NCBI RefSeq assembly: GCF_014490745.1
Contig: NZ_LZEU01000001.1
Coordinates: 1,821,001-1,885,000 of the forward strand
Source of the DNA: Pseudomonas alcaligenes
Lineage (GTDB): Bacteria > Pseudomonadota > Gammaproteobacteria > Pseudomonadales > Pseudomonadaceae
Reading direction: 5' to 3'
DNA length: 64,000 nt
The notes beneath the pieces were generated by a model that saw only the letters and a program-made list of their open reading frames with translations, did not search any database and was not told the DNA's origin. The position numbers were made by a program, and so were the translations under genes. Positions 45,411-53,152 of the stretch are shown in pieces. How positions within the stretch are numbered: the stretch's first letter is position 1; each line of letters starts with the position of its first letter.

Positions 45411-46316
45411 ATGGCCCGGCAGGGACGGATGTTCGCGATGGCTTGCTTGGTGCTGGCCATGGCCCTGTGGGGCAGTTCCTTCATTGCCCTCAAGTTCGCC
45501 TTTGCCGAGTTGCCACCGATGTGGGTGATCTTCGGCCGCATGGCCCTGGGCAGCCTGGTGTTCCTGTTGGCCTGGCGCTGGCGTGGGCGCCTCGACTATC
45601 GCCCCGGTGACTGGCGCTACCTGCTGGCCCTGGCGGCTTGCGAGCCGTGCCTGTACTTCATCTTCGAGGCCCTGGCGCTGCAGCATACCAGCGCCACCCA
45701 GGCCGGTATGATCACTGCACTGCTGCCGCTGCTGGTGGCCGTGGGCGCCTTTGTCTTCCTGCGTGAGCGGGTGGCGCCGAGCACCCTGGCCGGCTTTCTG
45801 CTAGCGGTGGTCGGCGCCGTCTGGCTGAGCCTGGCTGGCGAGGTCGACGCCCATGCGCCGGCGCCGCTGCTGGGCAACTTCTACGAATTCCTCGCCATGC
45901 TCTGCGCCACCAGCTATACGCTGCTGTTGAAGTTTCTTTCCGAGCGCTACTCGCCCTTCGTCCTCACCGCCATGCAGGCGTTCATCGGCTCGCTGTTCTT
46001 CCTGCCGCTGGCGCTGTTCAGCGAGCCGCTGCCGAGCCAGTTCGGCCTGCTCGGCGTCGGTTCGGTGATCTACCTCGGCGTGGTGGTCACGGTCGGCGCC
46101 TACGGCCTGTACAACTTCGGCGTCAGTCGCCTGCCGGCCAGCCAGGCGTCCGGTTTCACCAACCTGCTGCCGGTATTCACCCTGGTGTTTGCCGCGTTGC
46201 TGCTGGGCGAGAGCCTGAATACGGCGCAGTACCTGGCCGCCGGGCTGGTGTTCATCGGCGTGGCGCTGAGCCAGTGGCGCAGCAGTGCGCCGGCGCCGGC
46301 CGGCATTCTGGATTGA
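45411..46316 (+). CDS. DMT-superfamily transporter (EamA domains)
   Basis: A 301-residue membrane protein with about ten helices forming two EamA repeats: ALWGSSFIALKFAFAELPPMWVIFGRM opens the first, and LCATSYTLLLKFLSERYSPFVLTAMQ opens the second. Members export metabolites such as amino acids. I chose ATG 45411, seven bases after GGAGGT at 45399-45404; a GTG five codons upstream is in frame but would lie on the ribosome site. Substrate unknown. It lies ten bases before the PLP-enzyme gene, so the pair may be functionally linked, for example export of a thiol amino acid. Confidence 0.85.
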   Translation: MARQGRMFAMACLVLAMALWGSSFIALKFAFAELPPMWVIFGRMALGSLVFLLAWRWRGRLDYRPGDWRYLLALAACEPCLYFIFEALALQHTSATQAGMITALLPLLVAVGAFVFLRERVAPSTLAGFLLAVVGAVWLSLAGEVDAHAPAPLLGNFYEFLAMLCATSYTLLLKFLSERYSPFVLTAMQAFIGSLFFLPLALFSEPLPSQFGLLGVGSVIYLGVVVTVGAYGLYNFGVSRLPASQASGFTNLLPVFTLVFAALLLGESLNTAQYLAAGLVFIGVALSQWRSSAPAPAGILD

Positions 46317-46326
46317 GGGCAGGGGC

Positions 46327-47418
46327 ATGAACGATCTACGCCAGTGGACTCGCGAGGCGGTACGCATCATCGAGGCGGACTTCCAGCGCAGTGCCGATAC
46401 CCACCTGATTCCACTGGCGCTGCCCGGGCTGCCCGGTGTCGAGCTGTACTTCAAGGACGAGTCCAGCCACCCCACCGGCAGCCTCAAGCATCGCCTGGCC
46501 CGCTCGCTGTTCCTCTATGCCCTGTGCAATGGCTGGTTGCGTGAAGGCAAGCCGGTGATCGAGGCCTCCAGCGGCTCTACCGCCATCTCCGAAGCCTATT
46601 TCGCGCGCCTGCTGGGGCTGCCCTTCATCGCCGTGGTGCCGGCCTCCACGGCCCGCGAGAAGCTGGCGCAGATCGCCTTCTACGGCGGCCAGACCCACCT
46701 GGTCGACGACCCCACGCGCATCCACGCCGAATCCGTGCGCCTGGCCCAGGAGAGCGGCGGCCACTTCATGGATCAGTTCACCTACGCCGAACGAGCCACC
46801 GACTGGCGGGCGAACAACAACATCGCCGAGTCGATCTTCCAGCAGATGCGCCACGAGCATTTCCCCGAGCCGGCCTGGCTGGTGTCCAGCCCCGGTACTG
46901 GCGGCACCCTGGCCACCCTGGGGCGCTATGTACGCTACCGCCAGTACGCCACCCGCGTGCTCTGCGCCGATGCCGAGCGCTCGGTGTTCTACCCCAGCTA
47001 CGTCAGCGGCGACCGCAGCCTGACCCTGGACTGCGGCTCGCGCATCGAGGGTATCGGCCGGCCGCGGGTCGAGCCGTCGTTCATGCCGCAGGTGCTGGAC
47101 GCCGCCTGCCAGGTGCCCGACGCCTTGTCCCTGGCGGCCATGCACTACCTGGCGCGGCGCCTGAACCGGCGGGTTGGCGCCAGCAGCGGCACCAACCTGG
47201 TCGGCGCGCTGCTGGTGGCGCGGCAGATGGTGCAGCGGGGCGAACGTGGCTCGGTGGTGGCGATTCTCTGCGACGCCGGCGAGCGCTATGCCACCAGTTA
47301 TTACGATGACGCCTGGCTGACAGCCCAGGGTTTCGACCTGGCGCCGCTGATCGCTGCGCTGGCGGCCTGCGCCGAGCGGGGTAGCGAGCTGCCCGACTTG
47401 CCCTGCAGCGGCCTGTAG
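46327..47418 (+). CDS. PLP-dependent cysteine synthase family protein
   Basis: A 363-residue fold-type II PLP enzyme. The PLP lysine is K54 in SSHPTGSLKHRLA; the substrate/phosphate loops are EASSGSTAISEAYFARLLG and SSPGTGGTLATLGRYVR; ASSGTNLVGALLVA carries the pyridine-binding region. It resembles cysteine synthase or cysteine desulfhydrase homologues but the lysine motif (GSLKHR rather than GSxKDR) is variant, so the reaction cannot be named. GAGGGCAGGGG lies before the ATG. It is convergent with the GAPDH-family gene. Confidence 0.85.
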   Translation: MNDLRQWTREAVRIIEADFQRSADTHLIPLALPGLPGVELYFKDESSHPTGSLKHRLARSLFLYALCNGWLREGKPVIEASSGSTAISEAYFARLLGLPFIAVVPASTAREKLAQIAFYGGQTHLVDDPTRIHAESVRLAQESGGHFMDQFTYAERATDWRANNNIAESIFQQMRHEHFPEPAWLVSSPGTGGTLATLGRYVRYRQYATRVLCADAERSVFYPSYVSGDRSLTLDCGSRIEGIGRPRVEPSFMPQVLDAACQVPDALSLAAMHYLARRLNRRVGASSGTNLVGALLVARQMVQRGERGSVVAILCDAGERYATSYYDDAWLTAQGFDLAPLIAALAACAERGSELPDLPCSGL

Positions 47419-47449
47419 CCGAGTCGCCGCGGAGCCGCCTGGGGCCAGG

Positions 47450-48487
47450 CTAGCCGGGCTTCTGCGGCACGGTGCGGTTCGCTTCCAGCGGCTTGAGCCA
47501 GGTCAACAGCACATCCAGCATGCGGTTGGCGAAGGCCCACTCGTTGTCGTACCAGGCCAGCACCTTGACCAGCTCGCCGCCCTGCACGCGGGTGTGGTTG
47601 AGGTCGACCACGCAGGACACCGGGTAGCCGTTGAAGTCGCAGGACACCAGCGGCAGCTCGTTGCACTCCATCACGCCGAGGGGGAACTGGCGGGCGGATT
47701 TCTGCAGGATGTCGTTGATCGCCTCGCGACTGGTCGGGTGTTCGCTGATGAAACTGAGGTCGAGCAGCGACACGTTGGCGGTGGGCACCCGCACTGCCAT
47801 GCCGTCCAGGCGCCCGGCCAGTTCCGGAATCACCAGGCCGATGGTCTTGGCCGCGCCGGTGGCGGTGGGGATCATCGACTGGGCGGCGGCGCGGGCGCGG
47901 TAGAGGTCGTTGTGGGTCTTGTCCAGCAGGTTCTGGTCGTTGGTATAGGCGTGCACGGTGGTCATCAGGCCCTGGCGAATGCCCACCGCGGTGTGCAGCA
48001 CCTGGGCCAGCGGCGCCAGGCAGTTGGTGGTGCAGGAGGCATTGGAAACCACCTGCTGATTGCCCAGCAGGTGATGGTTGACGCCGTAGACCACAGTCAG
48101 ATCAGCACTGTCCAGCGGGTGCGAGAGCAGCACGCGGGGCGCGCCGGCGATCAGGTGCTGGTCGGCCAGCACGCGTTTCTTCAGTTTGCCGGTGCAGTCC
48201 ACCACTGCATCGACGCCCAGACTCTTCCACGGCAGCTGGGTCAGTTCGCGTTCGCCGAGCAGGCGAATCGACTGGCCGTGCACCAGCAGCATGTCTTCAT
48301 GCAGGGCGACCTGGCCGTTGAAGCGGCCGAAGGTGGAGTCGAAGCGGGTCAGGTGGGCGAGGGTCTTGAAGTCGCCGATCTCGTTGATCGCTTCGACATG
48401 CAGGTGGTTCTCCAGCCCGCGTTCGAACAGGGCACGGAGCAGGGCGCGACCGATGCGCCCGTATCCATTCAGGGCAATGCGCAGCAT
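47450..48487 (-). CDS. Glyceraldehyde-3-phosphate/erythrose-4-phosphate dehydrogenase family protein
   Basis: A 345-residue GAPDH-fold enzyme. NAD-binding start NGYGRIGRALLRAL, the catalytic cysteine C152 in SNASCTTNC and H179 in TTVHAYTND are intact. The adenine-side motif is AINEIGD rather than the AIND of most glycolytic GAPDHs; AINE is shared with E. coli Epd (erythrose-4-phosphate dehydrogenase), as is LPWKSLGVD. It might therefore be Epd-like, a gluconeogenic isoform, or a standard GAPDH; I cannot decide from sequence alone. It stands alone, about 60 bases downstream of a lipoprotein gene on the same strand. Confidence 0.85.
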   Translation of the reverse strand: MLRIALNGYGRIGRALLRALFERGLENHLHVEAINEIGDFKTLAHLTRFDSTFGRFNGQVALHEDMLLVHGQSIRLLGERELTQLPWKSLGVDAVVDCTGKLKKRVLADQHLIAGAPRVLLSHPLDSADLTVVYGVNHHLLGNQQVVSNASCTTNCLAPLAQVLHTAVGIRQGLMTTVHAYTNDQNLLDKTHNDLYRARAAAQSMIPTATGAAKTIGLVIPELAGRLDGMAVRVPTANVSLLDLSFISEHPTSREAINDILQKSARQFPLGVMECNELPLVSCDFNGYPVSCVVDLNHTRVQGGELVKVLAWYDNEWAFANRMLDVLLTWLKPLEANRTVPQKPG

Positions 48488-48549
48488 GGCAGTCTCCGAC
48501 TGGCGGGTCTGCCCTCAGCATAGGCGCCCGCCAGCCGGCCTGCCCCGAA

Positions 48550-49218
48550 TCAGTGGTTGCGAGCGCCGCCGAAGGCCGCGCAGCCGCGCTGCACCTGGCC
48601 GTCCAGGCGCAGTTCGGCGCTCAGGTGCTGCACGCTGCCGCTCATGCTGTCGCGGCAACGCTGCGGAGCGATCCACAGCTCCAGACGCTGGCCGTTGGCC
48701 TCGCTGCTGTAGTTGAAGCGGCCGTCTGGCAGCTGTTCTTCCAGGTAGGGCAGGGCCAGTGGTTCCTGGCCGGGGCGCAGCAGCACCAGGCCGCGGCCGG
48801 TCAGCTTGAGGTTCCACTCCGGCTCGTGGCCGCTGGCGCTCAGCACCAGGCGCTTGAAGTCGGGATCGGCGCAGCCGGGGCCCTCATGCTGGATGCGGTA
48901 GACCTCGCTCACCTGCAGCTCGCCGTCGGCGCCCGCTGCGCTGGTGCTGGGCTGGCCGCGCAGGTCGACGAACAACGGGCCGGCACCTTCGCGCCACAGT
49001 TCGCCGGCTTCGCGCACGAGGTCGCTGGCGCCGTCGTTGCGCAGCAGCAACTGGCGCTGCTCGCCGCAGGGCTGCAGGTGCAGCTGGCCGCCAGTCTGGC
49101 TCAGTTCGCCCTGCAGGCGTTCGCTGGGCAGCTGCGGCGCGTCGTCGTGGGCGGCGAACATCTGGCAGCCGGCGAACAGTGGCAGCAGGGTGAAAATCAG
49201 GACACGGGCAGGGGACAT
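48550..49218 (-). CDS. Lipoprotein, COG3650-like
   Basis: A 222-residue lipoprotein with lipobox LFAGC. The C-terminal half has GHEPEWNLKLTGRGLVLLRPGQEP and a block with CRDSMSGSVQHLSAELRLDG followed by GCAAFGG, the arrangement of a family of envelope proteins known to me as COG3650 (related to lysozyme-inhibitor-like or META-type beta domains). Two cysteines in CRDSMSG and GCAAFG probably form a disulfide. ATG 49218 gives a proper signal peptide and is preceded by GGAG. Function unknown; divergent from the GGDEF gene with about 190 bases between. Confidence 0.75.
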   Translation of the reverse strand: MSPARVLIFTLLPLFAGCQMFAAHDDAPQLPSERLQGELSQTGGQLHLQPCGEQRQLLLRNDGASDLVREAGELWREGAGPLFVDLRGQPSTSAAGADGELQVSEVYRIQHEGPGCADPDFKRLVLSASGHEPEWNLKLTGRGLVLLRPGQEPLALPYLEEQLPDGRFNYSSEANGQRLELWIAPQRCRDSMSGSVQHLSAELRLDGQVQRGCAAFGGARNH

Positions 49219-49411
49219 GGGGTTCTCCAGACAGGAAGCGGCCAAGGTACCCAGCGCCCGAGGCGGCCACAAGGGGACGGGCGCATTCGCCAGGGAGAAA
49301 TTTTCAGCCACACTCAATCTCAGGTTAGCGCGCTTCAAGAGCCCTCCAGGCGGCCCGAAAGCCCCGTGCTTGTGCTACTTTCGCCGCCTCGCATAGCTCA
49401 AGAAGTTGCCC

Positions 49412-50536
49412 ATGCAGAGCGTCCCGCTGAGTGTGACCATGGACAGAAACACCGGCTCAGGCCTGTCTTTCGCCAAGCGTATTTACCTGCCCCGTGCCAT
49501 CGGCCTGGGTATCGGTTTCTTCTGCGTCGCCGCCGGGCTGTGGCCGCTGGCCATGCCGGGGTGGATCTGGGCGCTGCTGCTGTTCAACGGTTTCCTCTGG
49601 CCGCATGTGGCTTTCCAGGTGGCGCGCCTGGCCAAACAGCCTTACCAGTGCGAGCGCCGCAACCTGCTGCTGGACTCGGTGTTCGGTGGCTTCTGGGCCG
49701 GCGCCATGCAGTTCAATGCGCTGCCCACGGTGACCATCCTGGCGATGATGGCGATGAACAACATCGCCGCCGGCGGCGCGCGCTTCTTCCTTGCCGGCAG
49801 CCTGGCGCAACTCGGCGGTGCGCTGCTGGCGATGCTGCTGTTCGGTTTCTCCTTCAATCCGGCTACCAGCATGTTGCAGCTGTATGCCTGCCTGCCGATG
49901 CTGGTGCTCTATCCGCTGGCGCTGGGCCTGGTGTGCTACCAGCTGACCATCCGCCTGGCCGAGCACAAGCAGGCGTTGCGCGCGGTCAGCCGCACCGACA
50001 GCCTGACCCGGCTGTTCAACCACGGTTACTGGAAGGATCTGCTGCACCGCGAGTTCAGCAAGTGCCGGCACGGCGAGCAGCGCTCGACGGTGGCGCTGAT
50101 CGACGTCGACCACTTCAAGGAGATCAACGACAGCCATGGCCACCTGGTCGGCGATAGCGTCCTGCGCCTGCTCAGCGAGCGCCTGGTGCTGAGCCTGCGC
50201 GAGGAGGATCTGGCCGGGCGCTACGGTGGCGACGAGTTTTGCGTGATCCTGCCGCATACCCCGCCGGTGCTGGCCTGCGAGGTGATGGAGCGCCTGCGCG
50301 TCGAGCTGGCGGAGATCCGTACCGAGCTGGCGCCGCAGCTGCGTATCAGCCTGAGCATCGGCCTGGCCGGCTACAGCCCGTTCCAGCTGGACGCCACCCA
50401 CTGGCTCAAGGATGCCGACCAGGCGCTGTACCTGGCCAAGAGCGGTGGGCGCAATCGCGTGGTGCTGTCCAGCGAGGCCGCGGGGCATGCCCAAACGCCA
50501 GCGCTGGACGGCGAGCAGATGGCCGGCGACTACTGA
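49412..50536 (+). CDS. MASE2-GGDEF diguanylate cyclase
   Basis: A 374-residue inner-membrane enzyme that makes cyclic di-GMP. The N-terminal half is the MASE2 sensor: four or more helices with YLPRAIGLGIGFFCVAAGLW and RRNLLLDSVFGGFWAGAMQFNALPTV. The GGDEF domain has the intact active-site motif RYGGDEF (GGDEF 272-276) and an upstream inhibitory RxxD (REED 263-266), so product feedback is expected. The signal sensed by MASE2 is unknown. ATG 49412 is chosen over a TTG two codons upstream. It appears monocistronic. Confidence 0.9.
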   Translation: MQSVPLSVTMDRNTGSGLSFAKRIYLPRAIGLGIGFFCVAAGLWPLAMPGWIWALLLFNGFLWPHVAFQVARLAKQPYQCERRNLLLDSVFGGFWAGAMQFNALPTVTILAMMAMNNIAAGGARFFLAGSLAQLGGALLAMLLFGFSFNPATSMLQLYACLPMLVLYPLALGLVCYQLTIRLAEHKQALRAVSRTDSLTRLFNHGYWKDLLHREFSKCRHGEQRSTVALIDVDHFKEINDSHGHLVGDSVLRLLSERLVLSLREEDLAGRYGGDEFCVILPHTPPVLACEVMERLRVELAEIRTELAPQLRISLSIGLAGYSPFQLDATHWLKDADQALYLAKSGGRNRVVLSSEAAGHAQTPALDGEQMAGDY

Positions 50537-50605
50537 AGCGGTGATTCCCAGGGCGCGGCATGCATGGCAGGCTAGTGGCCTTTTTCCTTCAACAAGGCTG
50601 CACCC

Positions 50606-51265
50606 ATGTCCAGTGAGCTGGAGAGCCCGACAGCGGTCGAACCGCTGAATGCCGTCGAGGCGCGCATCCTCGGTTGCCTGATCGAGAAGCAGGCGACCAC
50701 CCCGGAAACCTATCCCCTGACCCTCAACGCCCTGCTGCTGGCCTGCAACCAGAAGACCAGCCGCGAGCCGTTGATGAGCCTTACCGAAGGCCAGGTCGGC
50801 CAGAGCCTGCGCAGCTTGGAAGGCCGTGGCCTGGTGCGCCTGGTCATGGGCGGCCGCGCCGACCGCTGGGAGCAGCGCGCCGACAAGAGCCTGGAGCTGG
50901 TCAAGCCGCAGGTCGCGTTGCTCGGCCTGTTGCTGCTGCGCGGCCCGCAGACCCTCAACGAGTTGCTGACCCGCAGCAGCCGCCTGCACGACTTCGAGGA
51001 TGTCGCCGAAGTACAGCACCAGCTCGAGCGCCTGGCCGGCCGCGGCCTGGCCTGCCTGCTACCGCGCCAGCCGGGGCAGCGCGAGGAGCGCTACATGCAC
51101 CAGCTCGGCGAGGCGAGTGATCTCGAGGCCTTGCTGGCCGCCCGCAGTCAGGCCGACAGCGGCACGCCCCGGGCGCCGCTCGACGATGGCCGGGTAGCCG
51201 AACTGGAAGCGCGCATCGCGGCCCTGGAAGAGCGCCTGGCGCACCTGGAAGCACAGCTGGCGTGA
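50606..51265 (+). CDS. YceH family protein (DUF480)
   Basis: A 219-residue protein of the YceH family: two winged-helix domains in tandem ([30 protein letters not shown], then [23 protein letters not shown]) and a C-terminal coiled coil ([23 protein letters not shown]). The fold suggests DNA or protein binding, but no function is established. Its stop overlaps the GTG of the glycerate kinase gene. ATG 50606 follows AACAAGG. Confidence 0.9.
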   Translation: MSSELESPTAVEPLNAVEARILGCLIEKQATTPETYPLTLNALLLACNQKTSREPLMSLTEGQVGQSLRSLEGRGLVRLVMGGRADRWEQRADKSLELVKPQVALLGLLLLRGPQTLNELLTRSSRLHDFEDVAEVQHQLERLAGRGLACLLPRQPGQREERYMHQLGEASDLEALLAARSQADSGTPRAPLDDGRVAELEARIAALEERLAHLEAQLA

Positions 51266-52401
51266 AGGTCGTCATCGCTCCCGACTCGTTCAAGGAAAGC
51301 CTCCCGGCTGCGGCCGTGGCCGCCGCCATCGCCGCTGGCTGGCGCGCCGTGTGGCCGCAGGCCGAGCTGCTCTGCCGGCCGATGGCCGATGGCGGCGAAG
51401 GCACCCTGGATGCAGTGCTGGCCGCCACTGCAGGTGAGCGGCGCAGCTGTCGGGTCAGTGGCCCGCTGGGCGAGCCGGTAGAAGCCGCATGGGGTTGGCT
51501 GGCCGATAGCCGCACGGCGGTGATCGAGATGGCTGCGGCCAGCGGCCTGCACCTGTTGCCGGCGGGGCAGCGCGATGTGCTGCGGGCCAGTACCCGCGGC
51601 ACCGGCGAACTGATTCTGGCGGCACTGGATGCCGGCGCCGCCCGCATCATCCTCGGCCTTGGCGGCAGCGCCACCAACGATGCCGGCAGCGGCCTGCTGC
51701 GCGCTCTTGGTGGCGAGCTGCTGGACGCTGCCGGGCAGCCGCTGGAAGAGGGTGGCGCGGCCCTGGCCGGGTTTGCCGAGCTGCGCCTGGCGGGGCTCGA
51801 TCCACGCCTGGGCGGGGTCGAGTTCCAGGTTGCCTGCGATGTCGACAATCCCTTGTGTGGCAGCCATGGCGCGGCGCAGGTCTTTGCCCCGCAGAAAGGC
51901 GCCAGCGCCACGCAGGTGCTGCAGCTGGACGCGGCGCTCAGTCACTTCGCCGACTGCTGCGCGCTCCAGCTGGGCCGCGACGAGCGGCATTTTCCCGGTA
52001 GCGGTGCGGCCGGCGGGCTGGGTTTTGCCGCACGGACTTTCCTCGCGGCCAGCTTCCGCCCCGGCATCGAGCTGGTGGCCGAACTCAACGGCCTGGAGCA
52101 GGCGATCATCGGCGCCGATCTGGTGATTACCGGCGAGGGCCGCCTCGACGCGCAGACTCTGCACGGCAAGACGCCGCTGGGTGTGGCGCGCATCGCCCGG
52201 CGCCATGCTGTGCCGGTGATCGCCCTGGCCGGCAGCCTGGGTGAGGGTTACCAGGCGCTGTATGCCGAAGGTATCGACGCCGCTTTCAGCCTGGTGCCGG
52301 GGCCGCTCGAACTGGCACAGGCGCTGGCCGGCGCGGCGCCGCTGCTGGAGCAGCGCAGCCGCGACATCGCCCGTCTCTGGCAGCTGGCCGGGGCATGCTG
52401 A
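51262..52401 (+). CDS. Glycerate 2-kinase (GarK/GlxK family)
   Basis: A 379-residue enzyme of the glycerate kinase type I family that phosphorylates D-glycerate at the expense of ATP. The family opening [25 protein letters not shown], the glycine-rich [13 protein letters not shown], the central [16 protein letters not shown] and the C-terminal [24 protein letters not shown] are all present. GTG 51262 overlaps the yceH stop (GTGA). It is the last gene before the acyltransferase/oxidase operon; the operon's putative operator starts nine bases after its stop. Confidence 0.93.
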   Translation: MKVVIAPDSFKESLPAAAVAAAIAAGWRAVWPQAELLCRPMADGGEGTLDAVLAATAGERRSCRVSGPLGEPVEAAWGWLADSRTAVIEMAAASGLHLLPAGQRDVLRASTRGTGELILAALDAGAARIILGLGGSATNDAGSGLLRALGGELLDAAGQPLEEGGAALAGFAELRLAGLDPRLGGVEFQVACDVDNPLCGSHGAAQVFAPQKGASATQVLQLDAALSHFADCCALQLGRDERHFPGSGAAGGLGFAARTFLAASFRPGIELVAELNGLEQAIIGADLVITGEGRLDAQTLHGKTPLGVARIARRHAVPVIALAGSLGEGYQALYAEGIDAAFSLVPGPLELAQALAGAAPLLEQRSRDIARLWQLAGAC

Positions 52402-52409
52402 AGGTCGTC

Positions 52410-52441
52410 TTCAGGATTCGTTAAGACTGGCTGCGGATACT
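52410..52441 (+). promoter_or_regulatory. Putative OmpR/PmrA-type operator and promoter of the 52.5-58.8 kb operon
   Basis: TTCAG (52410-52414) and TTAAG (52421-52425) form a direct repeat with 11-bp spacing, the layout used by OmpR-family regulators such as PmrA (CTTAA(G/T)-N5-CTTAA(G/T)). A GATACT at 52436-52441 lies where a -10 would be if the second half site overlapped the -35 region. A 7-bp hairpin (CTCCACG 52445-52451 with CGTGGAG 52460-52466) then partly covers the ribosome site GGAGGGAG of the first gene. The operon itself ends with an OmpR-family regulator, so autoregulation is likely. Short motif; moderate confidence. Confidence 0.5.
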
Positions 52442-52474
52442 CCACTCCACGAATGATCCCGTGGAGGGAGCCCG

Positions 52475-53152
52475 ATGAGCCACACCGAGTGGAATACCAC
52501 TTTTCCTCTGTATTTCGGTAGCGACCCGGCGCGGCGTGCCAGCCTCTCGCTGGCCGCCGAGCAGGGCAGCCTGCGACTGGCCATGGAACGCTTCATCCAG
52601 GCGCGCTTCAACGAGGCCCATGGCGCCGAGGTGGCGCACTTCATGCCGGAACTGGTGGGCCTGCACGATCACGGCGACAACCTGATTGCCGTGGCCGGCG
52701 CGCGCCTGGCCGAGCAGGGCCGGCTGTTCCTCGAACAGTACCTGGACGAGCCGGTGCAGATGCGCATTTCGCGCATGGCCGGGCATCCGGTACGGCGCCA
52801 GGCCATAGTCGAGGTCGGCAACCTGGCCTCCAGCAGCGCCGGCAGCGCGCGCCTGATCATCATCGCCATGACCTGTCTGCTGGCCCGTCGCGGCCTCGAT
52901 TGGGTGGTGTTTACCGGTGCCGCCAGCCTGGTCAACAGCTTCCGCCGCCTGGGCCTGGAACCCCTGCGGCTGTGCGAGGCGGATCCGCTGCGCCTGGGCG
53001 ATGAGCGCCACAGCTGGGGCCAGTACTACGAGCAGTACCCGCAGGTGTTCGCCGGCAACATCCAGCTGGGCTACCGCCACCTCTGCCAGCAGGGGGTTCT
53101 GGAACGCCTGGGTTTTCCGCAACTGTGCCTGGAGGCGCCCCATGCAGCCTGA
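52475..53152 (+). CDS. Thermostable-hemolysin family protein (GNAT-like acyltransferase)
   Basis: A 225-residue cytosolic protein of the T_hemolysin family. The family marks are LFLEQYLD at residues 84-91, IVEVGNLASSSAGSARLIIIAM around 110-130, and WVVFTGAASLVNSFRRLGLEPLRL with a C-terminal WGQYYEQYPQVFAGNI. The fold belongs to the GNAT/LuxI-like acyltransferases, so a role in joining an acyl group to a small molecule is more plausible than direct haemolysis; no secretion signal is present. It is the first gene of a tightly packed operon and overlaps the ligase gene by 11 bases. Confidence 0.85.
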   Translation: MSHTEWNTTFPLYFGSDPARRASLSLAAEQGSLRLAMERFIQARFNEAHGAEVAHFMPELVGLHDHGDNLIAVAGARLAEQGRLFLEQYLDEPVQMRISRMAGHPVRRQAIVEVGNLASSSAGSARLIIIAMTCLLARRGLDWVVFTGAASLVNSFRRLGLEPLRLCEADPLRLGDERHSWGQYYEQYPQVFAGNIQLGYRHLCQQGVLERLGFPQLCLEAPHAA

